NCBI RefSeq assembly: GCF_000346465.2
Contig: NC_034014.1
Span: 22,764,522 to 22,828,521, forward strand
Origin: Prunus persica
Lineage: Eukaryota; Streptophyta; Magnoliopsida; Rosales; Rosaceae
Direction: 5' to 3'
Length of the DNA stretch: 64,000 nt
How positions within the stretch are numbered: position 1 is the first letter of the stretch; each line of letters starts with the position of its first letter. Of this stretch, positions 51,920 to 63,268 are shown in pieces. Under the pieces are notes generated by a model. That model was not told where the DNA came from. It ran no database searches and was given only the letters and a program-made list of their open reading frames with translations. The translations under genes and the position numbers were made by a program.

Positions 51920-54430
51920 TATTTAGAATGAAATCATAATATTTCAAATCCCTGAAAATATTATTATATACTATAATAATTCTATGGGCATTAGTCATAC
52001 GTATAGAATCGAACTCGTTTTAACAAATATAATGGATTAATAATTTAAATTTAACTAGCTCTTATTTATAAATATTTTTCTTCTCAACGTTGAAAGAAAT
52101 TCGAAGCATCTTTCTCCTCTTGTTATTTATAATTTTTTTTAAACTAATACCAAAAGCAATTGTTAGGCTTGGGCAAACGAATGACACGTGGAGGTGGATT
52201 ATGGATGTGTCATACATGAGTGGGCATCAAAATAATTGTGGAGAAGACAATTAGAGGGAGAAAGTGTGACGCGAATTTCACCACCGCTCCCTTTCATTGA
52301 ATTTAGGCAACCACGACAAATTCCAAGCTTCCTGGTGCAGCGGCTGCCGCTTTCTGCCTGTCACTCCCCCATTTTTTTTAATTTCCAGAACTCGTATCCA
52401 CAATAATTTATTCAATAAAATTAAAAGAAAGCCAACGCCACAGAAATATTATTTATCGACATGGAAAACTACTGCATTTTGTATGCTGAATCTTTTGAGT
52501 TGTTCCTTTCTCATCAACGTTTTCTTGTGAAACAAATATACTATGCTACTTCGCCCATGGCCAGGTCATTGCTGCTGTTAAAGTAATGGTTTCTTATTAC
52601 ATGGGTTGATTCTCTGAAATTGCCAAGAAAAGAGGTGTTAATAAAATTAAACAATTTCTTTTGTTAATCAATTAAGTTGCGTGTAGTTTGGCTTGGTGCT
52701 TTTAGATTAACTTCAAGAAAACACATAAACAACGACAAAAGTTTATTTTATTTTAAACTCATGAGTAACAGTTTTCGTGCAGTTTTTCATTCTAATGGAT
52801 CTAGCCTAGTAATCTCCCTTATAATTTAGATTATTGCTCGTACCATATTTAAAATAAAATAAAAACTAATCATTGCATTCTGCAAGTAAAACTAAGAAGA
52901 AACAAAATTTAGCCTAGGTTCCATTTCCACAGTCTGTATTTGATATGGTGACATTTTCTCAGTCCTCATTTTCAACCAAGTGAACATCACCATGCTGGCC
53001 CTTTGAGATTCGGAATGCTGGATATGCTTGGCTTGAAAAAAGAAAAAAGAAATCTAATTATGAAAAATCCAAGTTCATTTCATTGTCTGCTTTTTCCTAG
53101 TCATCTATAGCATTTTTCGAAGTACGTATATAGTTCATGTGTGAAACAGAATTTAAGATCCTTTCCGTTGAAGATTTTCTTTGGCTTCAATCCGAAGGCT
53201 ACTAAAAACCCTAGAAGTAGCAGTCTCAACTCTCAAGGTGATATATCCATCAATGCCAAGGTTATGAAAAAAGCTCTTTGGAGTCAGTGGCTCTTACTTC
53301 TACGTAGTTCCTGCCTTGCTCTGAAATTTCCCTTTCACGCAAATTTCTGGGAAGTGTAAAAACTTTCCCATATTTGACCAACTTTGATTTCTTTGTCGGT
53401 TCATTAACACATATGCACCAGTAAAATCTCTGCATTATATTGGTAGTTGAATGCAATTATCTCCTTGACTTTGATGCTTTAATAGACTCAGTTTCAATTT
53501 GCAATATTATGAGTGCCGTGAAGCAGTGAGTAGTTAAGTAAAGGCCGCAAGCTAATCACTAGCCTTTATTTACTTACAGCACAACTCCATTATGTTTTAC
53601 GAGTTTGGTATGCTGGACTAAACTTGTTAAGTTGACAATAGTCTGGTATGCTGGACTAAAGTCTGTTGACATGGTTGGATTCGAATTTCTCTCTTCGCAT
53701 GTCATTTCTAGGGTTTACAGAATTGTATTGACCAAGAAGACTATTCCTTTTGTGTATTTGTACCTTCTGTTTTTTATGGCCAATTAGGGAGAGGAGGGGG
53801 AAAACTCACACACGTACGGAATATGTGAGAGTTTAAATTCAGAACCACTTGAAAATATACCAAAAACGTCAACCAGTTCAACTAACACCGCATTGATAAT
53901 TTAGTAGTATTACTTTTTGACCATTGGATTTGAATGATTTGATAACCATTTTTGTTTGATATATAACTTTTAAAGCAAAGATGGATTTCAAAGAAAAGAA
54001 GGCCGGCCTGCAAAATTGGAGCAGTGCAGTGTATGAGCATAAGCCGACATGGAATGGTGTAGGACACGAGACTTCACGTGACATTTCCCTCAATCGCCGG
54101 AACGTACAAATTACAAAAGCAACGACCTCATCCAATGCGCCGATTTCCTTGACCCAAACACCGTCGGCTTTTGAAGGATGCATGTGATGACGTCATGGAA
54201 TGTTTTCTAGCACGTGATCAGTACATGGCACGGTGGGCCCAACCCATTTTTTTGTCCAATTCGGTGCTGCGCATGAGGTTGGGTAGTCCACGACTCATTC
54301 ATACGTCTGGAGATAAAAACCAATAAACTGTGAAATACTTGCCAATACCCTTGTTTGCCTCCAACTCTCAACTCTGAGAGCACCATCTTTTGCCTCCAAC
54401 TCTCACTCTAGTTGATTCATTCAACCCAAC
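51920..54430. other. Intergenic region, no gene seen
   Basis: AT-rich sequence without a recognised gene or complete element. Short open frames at 53141-53359 and 53981-54187 resemble nothing known. Confidence 0.5.
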
Positions 54431-54449
54431 CTTAAGGCGATGAAGGCCT

Positions 54450-54959
54450 TTGGCATGTTGGCCATCTTCAAGGCCCATCACCTTTCAGTTTATTTTTTAT
54501 TTTTATTTCTTTTACTACTCTTTTTTCTATATATATAAATTTCTTTGTTCACATTTAGTTTTTTATTTATTTATACAAGTTAGATATTTCTTTTCTTTGC
54601 TCCCTACAGGCTACATTCATAGAGTACGGTTAAGAGATAGGGCCATGTATAAGGTCCTCGCTATAGAATTCTTGTACGAGGACATATGGGTACGGTTGAA
54701 CCTGATTACAAAATGGGTTGGATATGTTTTTACTTGGGACAAAAGAGTGCCCAAGGCCCACGAGGAGATAAAGCTATGGATCCAGCCCAAGCTTGAGCTT
54801 TTGTTTTGTTTTTCCACGTATTCTCAAAATAAGTATGGACCTGAATTTGAGGGCACTATGAAAGAGTATTTGGAATTCAGTCTTGGCTATGCCCTTGGGT
54901 TGCTTGGAGTTTTAGCTTATGTGCTAGTGAAAAATGGCCAGACAGTCGGCTACGGCTAG
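54450..54959 (+). CDS. Uncharacterised ORF
   Basis: A stop-free frame of 169 codons, opening with a TTG; the first in-frame ATG of the protein-like part is at 54645 (MYKVLAIEFLYEDIWVRLN). Its C-terminal 100 residues look like natural protein: Trp-rich, mixed charge, and a hydrophobic segment YALGLLGVLAYVLV near the end. The 54488-54609 part is T-rich and ends CTCCCTACAG, so it resembles an intron, but joining it to the upstream ATG (54440) does not keep frame. Not recognised; it could be a gene fragment or an unusual small gene. Confidence 0.35.
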   Translation: MACWPSSRPITFQFIFYFYFFYYSFFYIYKFLCSHLVFYLFIQVRYFFSLLPTGYIHRVRLRDRAMYKVLAIEFLYEDIWVRLNLITKWVGYVFTWDKRVPKAHEEIKLWIQPKLELLFCFSTYSQNKYGPEFEGTMKEYLEFSLGYALGLLGVLAYVLVKNGQTVGYG

Positions 54960-55379
54960 TGAAAAAAATAATTAAACATATCAAGTATAAATCAAGAGTA
55001 TTTCGGTCTAGACTAGAACTGGCTCAAAGAGTTTTAAATTGTACAAGTTATACATACTATCATGGGTCAAAATAGTTGAAGAGTAGAAATCAAAATGAGT
55101 TATTTGTGCCCTTTGCGGCCCCGTTTGATTCATGGGAAAGGAGACTTGAGGATGAGAAATCAATTGATTTCTCATGTTTGGTAAGTCCATGTTGAAGAAT
55201 ACACAATCCCATATAAAAAACTTAACAAAATAAAAAGTCCAATATAATGAATGGCTCCAATCCTAATAACATCGAGGCATTTTGTATAAAAACAGGTGGT
55301 AAAGTAGGGGACAATATTGATATTGCTAGTGGCAGGTCAACAATCTAAGCATGGAAAATCGTTGCCTTGCATATGGGAA

Positions 55380-55625
55380 AGTAGGCCTCATCATTTGGCC
55401 CGCGGGCTCATGGGCCAATGGGAGCCCACCCGGCCCATCAAAAAAAGCCCGGCCCAGCCCTTTATGGGCTTTGAGATGGCCCGACCCACCTTGGACTGGG
55501 CTAGGCTTAGGCTTGGGCTTGGGTGTCTGAAGCCTAGCCCGACCCATATGCCCGACCCATAGGCCATACCCGATTAAGCCCAAGAAAGCCCGCCCCGGCC
55601 CGCCCACAAAAGCCCGCCCCGTTAG
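55380..55625. repeat. GGCCC/AAGCCC-rich patch
   Basis: A GC-rich island with many GGCCC, GCCCG and AAGCCC words in both orientations inside AT-rich DNA. Such text is common in subterminal regions of plant hAT-type elements, but no terminal repeat or 8 bp duplication was identified. Confidence 0.45.
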
Positions 55626-55892
55626 GCTTGCATAAATATATAATTATGTATAAATAAGAGTTTAGGTTTAGAATTATATCACTTAAATCACATATATAAT
55701 TTGTTTCATTTCATTTAATTTTCTTTACTCATTCCTAGTTTATAATTGAATGATTAGCACATTAATTTGTGTCAATTATTAATTCAACAATTATATATAT
55801 ACATTCGTGCATAAGCTCCGCCTATTTTATTATCTAAGTGCCTATACCTATTTATGCTTGTATTCTATCTCTTCCTGGTTCTAAATCCCTTA

Positions 55893-55904
55893 TAGTATCA
55901 GAGC
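55893..55904 (+). other. Pararetroviral primer-binding site
   Basis: TAGTATCAGAGC matches the complement of the initiator tRNA-Met 3' end at eleven of twelve positions. It lies about 300 bases upstream of the first reading frame. Confidence 0.75.
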
Positions 55905-56191
55905 CGTAAGTGTTGAAGAGTCAGTCTAAGTCTGCAACTCATCCAACCCGAGTGGCTGGTTTAAGATTTCTGAGTTGAAGATTTCAGTTTCTTCTTCTAC
56001 TCCTCCTTGTCTTTCAGGTTACCTGTCCTTTTCTCTTTGGTCCAAACAGTAAGTCCCAAATAGAGACATGAGCGGTTGCTGCCTAAGAGGAGAGAGAGAA
56101 AATCCCTAGGTGTCCTGTCTTACTAGGAGTCAGTTTTAGGAGTCCCTGTTTACTTTCTTCTTAGTAATCCAAACCCAGAACCTTGAGTTTA

Positions 56192-56338
56192 ATGAGTCGC
56201 TTATTTAGAACCAACTCTTGTAACTCTGGCAGCTCTAGACCCAGTATTAGTCGCCTCCCTGAGATAGTTAAGGAAGAACAATTAGAATATGATTCTAGTA
56301 ATGATGAACAATTAGATTTTAGAGACGAATATCCCTAA
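56192..56338 (+). pseudogene. N-terminal piece of the provirus polyprotein
   Basis: A short acidic, Ser-rich frame from ATG 56192 to TAA 56336. The movement-protein frame takes over from about 56328, so a frameshift probably separates this N-terminus from the rest. Confidence 0.5.
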
Positions 56339-57159
56339 AATCCCGAGTCAAAAAATTTACAAGAAAAATTGGTCATTATCTAGTTTCAAGTCAACCACAC
56401 ATGTTAAGACAGTTGAACAAGTTTATGCCCTTAGCAAAGAACATGAGACTTGTCAGTTACTTAATCTTGAGTCAATTAAGAAACATAAAAATGATGGTAA
56501 TAATTTCCTGCATATTGGTTTAGTTCAAGTCGCAGTCAAGCCCCTTACCAGATTAGGATTAAAAGCTTCTATCCTTCTCTGTCTTCATGATGCTAGATTT
56601 ACTAAATTCAGTGATAGTACTTTAGGAATGATTGAGTCTAGTTTGTTTAATGGCCCAATACATTTTGATTGTTATCCAGATTTTACTGTGAGTCTTAGTG
56701 ATCCTCATATCTTAAAGTCATTAACTCTGAATATTAAGACCTCTGGTTATAAGGTTTTACCAGGTACCCAACCATTAGCTTTAGTCTATAGAATCTATTA
56801 CAAAGTTACAGGAACTAATATGAATTTTCAAGCCCTTAATAAAAGCCCAAAAGATCAAACTTTATTAATCTAAAGTCATACATCTGATGCATATAAGAGT
56901 CCCACAAATAGTTAAGTGGTCTGAGATTAGTCTACCATTACATTGGACTCTAGTCACTGAGGTTCCACTAGTTCCAATCCAACATAGTTTAAAGAATTTA
57001 GACTATATTCAACAATACTTAGATGGCATAGTTAAGATTAATTTTGAAAATCAACAAAAGTCTTCAATCCAGTTACAACAATTACCCACACCTAACCAAT
57101 CCAAGAGACATGTCCCTGCAAGACATAGTTACACAGCCTCCTCCTCTACTCTAGAATGA
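56328..57159 (+). pseudogene. Pararetrovirus movement protein region
   Basis: Resembles caulimovirid 30K-type movement proteins, which modify plasmodesmata for cell-to-cell spread. Visible blocks: LHIGLVQVAVKPLTR, LCLHDARFTKF, IESSLFNGPIHFDC, SLTLNIKTSGYKVL, and later VKWSEISLPLHWTL. The frame changes after the stop at 56871-56873 (C-terminal part from 56887 in another frame) and meets TGA at 57157. Not translatable as one product. Confidence 0.85.
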
Positions 57160-60100
57160 GACCTAGAAGTAGAAAAAGCATTAATAGATTTAAAATTAGA
57201 GTCTTTGAGAAAATCGTCCCAAATAAACCAACCCTGTTACGGTAAACAACCAGTTACAAAAAAAGCCAAGTCTGAATCTCCTGAGTCACCTACACAAACA
57301 GATTTCGAAACCAGTTTTCAAATTGATAACCAGTTCCGAACTCTTAATAAAAAATTTAAGATTAATTGGAAACACCTAAATAGTCATCTACATGCCCCTG
57401 AAAATCAAAAAAGAAGAGACGAGTATCATAATGCCTATCCCAGTAGAGAAAGACGCCAGAAAATCTTTAAGGAATGGAAAGATTTCATGCGTACAGCTAA
57501 GTTAGAAATTTTCTACCTTGATTTTGTTGAAAGCCGTTATCTACCTAATGAGTTAAAAACTTTAACCCAAGAGAATTGGGAAAAAAAAGATAGCTCCAAA
57601 GTTATAACCAGTCACCCTCCGGTAGAAATAATAGTCATTACCCACAAGAAGTCAAAAATACTTGCCAGTCCTTTCAAAGTCTCCGACAACAATGACAAAA
57701 AGATAATTGAACAAAACAATTACACTAACCAAAGTCTAACTGTCATAGGGAATCAATTAGATAAAATAGAAACAAAAATTGACAAAATAGTCCCTTTAGA
57801 AATTACTTCCGAAATACGAAAAGAGAAACCCTTAGTTAAATTCCAGGGCCCCGAGTCAAACCTAACTTTTAAAACAAAACCAACCATGAGAAAAATAGAA
57901 CAAATGCTCGAAGAATTAACCCCAAAGAAAGAGAAAAAAGACAAAGGGAAAGTTGAGGAAACAACTAGTCTTAAAGTCTTAGGATCTAATGTTTTAGTTA
58001 ATACCTCTGAGTCTGAGTCAAAAACTAGTATAGATACAGAAACCAGTAATATTTCAAAAATTGAGAATGCTTTTAAAAATCTAGAAATAGAAAATGATCC
58101 AAAGCTTAAAAGGTTAATCAACAGAGTTAACTCCACAAGCCTAACTAAAAATTGGTATCCTAAGCCAACCCCCCTGACCTTTAATTTGAAGAAAGAAACA
58201 CTCATAGTTAGTTTTCAGTTTTCACTGATAAATTATACGAATGGAATATAGATGGTATGTCTGAGCAAGAAATATTAAACAAATTAACCCTATGTCTATG
58301 GTTGCCAACAGTTATGTCACCAATCACAGTTTTAGGCAGTCCGAAATAGTACCTTTGTTAGAAGTCGGTTTCACCGGAACCCTACGTTCTTGGTGGGATA
58401 AGCATTTGACAGAATCCATGCAGTGAAACTTAATGAAGAAGGTCTCCCCTACTACCAGAATACATGATCAACTTAGTACTAAGATGCCCAAAATTGTCTG
58501 ATTTTAGATGGTATAAAGATGTCTTTATTTTCAGCTATATATCGTCAATTTATCGATAATTTCCTCAATAATGGCAGCTTTAAATGGTGATAATATTCAC
58601 GCATGAACTTTCAAGGGTTCGAACCCCTTCCCCATTCTAAGGTCTGCAGCTACTTAACCATCACGCCAGTCATCACTTTGTTATAATAAGCTATGGAATA
58701 TGTATTTATAATACATGCGAGCTGTTTCTCAAAATAGAAATTAACATAATTACTTATTGTTTTATATTGTTGATCAGTTACTTAATTACTTAATATAATT
58801 TATTTCTTTTCTATTTAATCCATTAAATGTTATTGATTATTTTATTATTCATTATAAGTACTTACATTACTAAATTTCCCTTCAAATTGTTGCTTAATTA
58901 CTTAAATCTCTATAATTATTTACTTTGTTTACTACTTAATTCTTCCTTTGATAAATTTATTTATGTTCTTAGTTAATTTTCAATCTTCACTATTATTTTT
59001 TAAGTATGGTAAAGTGCCTAATTTTCAAGAAACGTCAAGTTGGTTTAATTATTTTTCAATTTTTGATAAATAATAAATATAAGAACGTGTACCATGTCCA
59101 ATGAATAATGTGAAATAAGGTTACACATGTATCTTACCATGCAATTTATAAAGTGTAAAATATTGTACTAAAAAATGATAAATAAATTACTATGGGGTGT
59201 TTAATTCTCTTCATTAATTATTCCATATTTTCTAAGTCACGGAGTTTGTCAGCTCGCAATATAATCAACTTAAATCACTCAAACCCACTATGCAATGCAT
59301 TTCCTTCCAATTTTTTGTGTCAAAATAATAGATGATTGACTAAATAAACTTCTTCTAAAGTTTTATAAAAAATTTCCATGTATTTATCACAATTTCTGTG
59401 GTTTTTATCCAATTTTTATCGATATCGATATTTTTCCGATATTTTCATCGATATTTCCGTGTTTTTGAACCACCGATATTTCCAAAACTATCGATATTTA
59501 AGACCTTGGTAATGATCGAGGTCACATAGATTATGATAATCTGACTTATGGTAATATTATTAGCACAATTAATCAAGTTGGTATGAAAATGTGTGTCGAC
59601 ATGAAAATAGGTAAGCAAATACAGTCAGAAAGAAATTCCGCTAAATATGAATTAGGAAATTTCTGTGAACAATATGGTTTAGCACTGATTCCCCCATCTA
59701 GAAAAGATAAGCCTAGTCACCACAGCCGGCAGTTTAGTAAGAATCGCCACTACTCACGTAAAAGAAAGTCATTCCGACACAATAATGATCATAATGAGTT
59801 TTATAATAAAAAGAAATTTCACCCTACGCAGAATTGGTCCAAAAGTCACGGGAACAATAAGAAAAGTAGCTTTAAGAAAAATACCGACAAAAGAAAAGTA
59901 AAATGTTACAAATGTCAAAAGTTTGGTCATTATGCTAATGAGTGTAAAGTAAAAGCTACAATAAAGCAGACGGATGAAGATAAAGAAAAGTTGATTAAAG
60001 TATTAAAGCTAAGAAATTCTGAGTCTAGTGAAAATGAGACTATAGTCACTGACACTGAGTCAGCATTTTATATGTCAACAGATTCCCAACCTAGTTCTCT

Positions 60101-60500
60101 CAATATTCAGTTAGGATGTAAAGATAAGTGTTGTAACATTTTAAGTAAGACAATTAATGTTCTCACTAAGCAAGAGGAACAGGAAGAACTAATAATTGAT
60201 TTAATCAGTAAAGTGGAAAATCCTGAGTTAAAATATGAGTATTTGAAAAAATTAAGAAAAGTCATTAGTCAGGAAGAACCTAGTCAGTCAATTCCCCAAA
60301 AGATAAGTCTACATACTACTTTAGAAAAATTCAACAAGAAGAGAAAAGAAGTTACTTTACAAGATCTACAATTAGAAGTTAAACTAGTCAAAAAAGAAAT
60401 TATAGAGTTAAGACAAAGGAGTCATAAGTTGCATGCCGAGAATTTTGAAATTAAACAAGACTTAGTTAATCTAATGGAAAAAGGAAGCTCTAAGTTTTGA
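57160..60500 (+). pseudogene. Pararetrovirus coat protein with zinc knuckle, interrupted
   Basis: The first part (57205-58251) is Lys/Glu-rich, preceding the capsid core. The core follows in other frames at about 58220-58535, including EWNIDGMSEQEIL and a GFTGTLRSWWDKHLTE block typical of caulimovirid coat proteins. It is then broken by an inserted sequence (58540-59510), with an estimated few dozen codons missing. It resumes at YDNLTYGNIISTIN and ELGNFCEQYGL. A CCHC zinc knuckle, CYKCQKFGHYANEC (59904-59945), follows a Lys/Arg/His-rich nucleic-acid-binding segment. The frame ends with TGA at 60498-60500, just before the protease part in the same frame. Confidence 0.85.
58540..59510. mobile_element. 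Inserted sequence in the coat gene, with tRNA-like B box
   Basis: About 970 bp of AT-rich non-viral DNA breaks the coat gene. Near its left end is GGGTTCGAACCCC (about 58616-58628), a perfect polymerase III B box. Its right end is rich in TATCGATA and CGATATTT words. No target duplication or inverted ends were seen, so its class is open: SINE-derived or an unclassified repeat. Confidence 0.6.
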
Positions 60501-60506
60501 AATAAT

Positions 60507-61037
60507 ATGGAAACCCCCACAAATTCCCCTATACATTCAGACGATGAGCCTTCCCATCACTCCGATAATGAGCAAGCCATTAACTTAATCAAACAAGTAA
60601 GTTTTAGAAAATGGTACGCTAAAGTCTCAATATTTGTCAATAATTTTGAGTTAAACACAGTTGCCCTTTTTGATTCAGAAGCCGACCTTAACTGCATTAG
60701 AGAAGGTTTAGTTCCCACTAAATACTATAAAAAATCAAAAGAATCATTAAGTACCGCATCAGGAAAGTCACTTCAGTTAAACTATGAAATTCCAAAAGCC
60801 CATGCATGTCAAAATAAAATCTGTTTTAAGACCACATTCGTCCTAGTTAAAAATATCACTGATGAAGTTATTTTAGGATTACCCTTTATTGCCCTTTTGT
60901 ATCCTTTCCAGGTAGAATATGATGGAGTCATTTCTACCCATTTAGGTGAAAATGTCAAATTTGAGTTTTTAACCAAACTTGAGTTGCACAATTTAAAAGC
61001 TTACAGAAAAGCACAGTTTCAAAGACAGTTAAAATAA
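60507..61037 (+). pseudogene. Pararetrovirus aspartic protease region
   Basis: Retropepsin-like domain that would cut the polyprotein. The active-site segment reads ALFDSEADLNCI: the Gly of the usual D-S/T-G is Glu here, which should destroy activity. A second conserved block, DEVILGLPFIALLYPF, is intact. The region lies in the same frame as the zinc-knuckle part, after one stop. Confidence 0.8.
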
Positions 61038-61137
61038 TTGAAAGTAAGAATAAGCAATTAGATTTTCACAAAGAAGAAGTTAAATTTAGGAGAGTTGAAC
61101 AACAGCTTAATGATGCCTCTGTCCAGTCACATATTCA

Positions 61138-62633
61138 AAATTTGAAGACAAGTTAAAAAATGAAGTATGTTCTGAGTTACCTAACGCTTTTTGGCATAGG
61201 AAATAGCATGTTGTCAGTTTACCCTATGTTAAAAACTTTAGTGAAAAAAATATTCCCCCTAAAGCCAGGCCAATCCAAATGAGTCAAGAGTTAATGGAAT
61301 TCTATAAAATTGAAATTTCTGAATTACTCCAAAAAGGAATAATTAGCAAAAGCAAGTCATCATGGTCTTGTCCCGCTTTTTATGTCCAGAAAAATGCTGA
61401 GTTAGAACGCGGAGCCCCGAGACTAGTTATCAATTACAAACCTCTTAATACAGTCTTAGAATGGATTAGGTACCCAATATCTAATAAACGAGACTTAATT
61501 AACAGATTAGAAAATGCAGTCATTTTCTCTAAGTTTGATTTGAAAAGTGGATTTTGGCAAATTCAGATTAATAAGTTAGATAGGTATAAGACATCTTTTG
61601 TTACCCCATTTGGTCACTATGAATGGAATGTTATGCCTTTCAGCCTTAAGAATTCGCCCAGTGAGTTCCAAAATATAATGAATGAGATATTCAATCCTTA
61701 TAATAATTTCTCCATAGTTTATATTGATGATGTCCTAATTTTTCCCAATCATTAGAACAACATTGGAAACATTTGCATAAGTTCCTCCAAATAATTAAAC
61801 AAAATGGACTAGTTGTCTCGGCTAAGAAAATTAAGTTATTTCAAACTAATATCCGATTCCTTGGTTTCAATATTTGTCAGTAACAAATTAGTCCAATCGA
61901 TCGAGTCATTCAGTTTGCAGAAAAATTTCCAGATCAAATTCTAGACAAGAGTCAACTCCAAAGATTCTTAGGATCTCTGAATTATGCACATGATTTTTAT
62001 CAAAATCTGAGAAAACAATGTAAGCCACTATTTGATCGTGTTCAAAGCAATCCTCCTCCCTAGTCATCTATTCATACAGAAATAGTCAAACAGATTAAAA
62101 TCCATGTCAAGACACTTCCCTGTCTTGGTATTCCTTCAGTAGATTCCTTCAAAATAGTCGAAACTGATGCCTCTGAAATTTGTTACGGAGGTATTCTCAA
62201 GCAAAGAGTCAATCCGAGTCATTCTGAGCAAATCGTTCGGTTCCATTCTGGAATTTGGACACAGTCACAAAGTAATTATAGCACTATTAAGAAAGAAATA
62301 TTATCTATAGTATTATGCATTAGTAAATTTCAAGATGATTTATTAAATCAAAATTTTTTAGTCAGAGTTCATTGTAAGTCTGCAAAGCATGTATTAGAAA
62401 AATATGTTCAAAACATTGTATCCAAACAAATATTTGCACGATGGCAAGCAATTTTAAGTATTTTTTATATTGATATTGAATATTTGAGAGGAAGTGAGAA
62501 TTATGTTCCTGATTTTCTTACTCGAGAATTTCTCCAGGAAAAACAATGGCAGACAGAAAGAAATACAAGCAAAAAGAGCAAGCTAGTCACTCTCAGTCAT
62601 CCCAGTCATACAGAACACTCCCCCCTTCCATGA
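61138..62633 (+). pseudogene. Pararetrovirus reverse transcriptase and RNase H
   Basis: RT blocks in order: LLQKGIISKSKSSWSCPAFY, PRLVINYKPLN, FSKFDLKSGFWQIQI, TPFGHYEWNVMPF, and the catalytic YIDD in FSIVYIDDVLIF. The RNase H domain follows: VETDASEICYGG, IKKEILSIVLCI, HCKSAKHVL, PDFLTREF. Lesions: a stop at 61204-61206, a frameshift near 61741, stops near 61882 and 62062, and replacement of a conserved Asp by His in HCKSAK. The 3' end overlaps the start of the second ORF by about 88 bases in a different frame. Confidence 0.9.
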
Positions 62634-63268
62634 ATACACCCAAATCAGAGTCACCCTCTCAGATCGTCCTTTACCCGGAATGTTCTCCCATTCAAATCAG
62701 TAATAGGTTTGCCACCTTAGGAGACACAGTAGGCCAAGTCCGTCCCAATTTCCAGTCAGCCTTAGTCTCAAGTCATGACCCATTTTAAGTCACTACCCAG
62801 TCTACCCCTCCAGTTGTCTCTTTCCAAAAGTCATCCCCTTACATGGTCAAAAGTGACAGTCATCTCTTTATTGTTGAATCCAAATATGATAATATTGCTA
62901 ATCCAATCACAATCGCCAAGTCATATTTCCCTCCTAATTGCCACTTCATTCCTCAAGCCCCTTAGAAGAATTTAAAATATTACAGAGATATTCTCCTTGA
63001 GACCCAATCAATTGAAATAAAGCCAATCAAAGATCAAAATAATCCAGCTATTATCCTTTATCACTCCATGTACATCCATCGAATTCTCAATGAAAACGAA
63101 TTTAGCAAGCACCCCTATGATCTCAAACTTCTTCAGTCAGAAGTTCAATTCAGTTACTATGATTATATTGAAGCCTGGTATTCGATTATGCTTCACCAAA
63201 TAGTCGATTTCATTCACTCTTGGTTCATCAATTTTGATAGTAAATTCAGGAGTCCTTTTCCCTTCTAG
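62546..63268 (+). pseudogene. Pararetrovirus second ORF, function unknown
   Basis: Frame of 240 codons beginning MADRKKYKQKEQ, with in-frame stops near 62786 and 62963. The N-terminus is Ser/Gln/Pro-rich. The C-terminal half has a recognisable repeat-family block (YHSMYIHRILNENEF, FSYYDYIEAWYSIM, HSWFINFD). Its place downstream of RT matches ORF2 of florendoviruses, whose function is unknown. Any comparison with the caulimovirus transactivator rests on position only. Confidence 0.7.

Larger units (their letters stand above)
55893..63268 (+). mobile_element. Endogenous pararetrovirus (Caulimoviridae, petuvirus/florendovirus-like), decayed
   Basis: Integrated plant pararetrovirus sequence. The order is: tRNA-Met primer site (55893), movement protein (56328-57159), coat protein with zinc knuckle (57160-60500), aspartic protease (60507-61037), RT-RNase H (61138-62633), then a second ORF (62546-63268). 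There is no integrase and no LTR pair, which separates it from Ty3 and Copia elements. A large polyprotein followed by a second ORF fits petuviruses and florendoviruses. Several frameshifts, stops, altered catalytic residues and an inserted element show an old, inactive copy. The non-coding genome end probably continues toward 64000. Confidence 0.92.

Noticed and set aside
58616..58628. GGGTTCGAACCCC as a tRNA gene
   Set aside because: Only the B box is present; no acceptor stem or anticodon arm can be folded around it. Kept as a SINE-like hint only.
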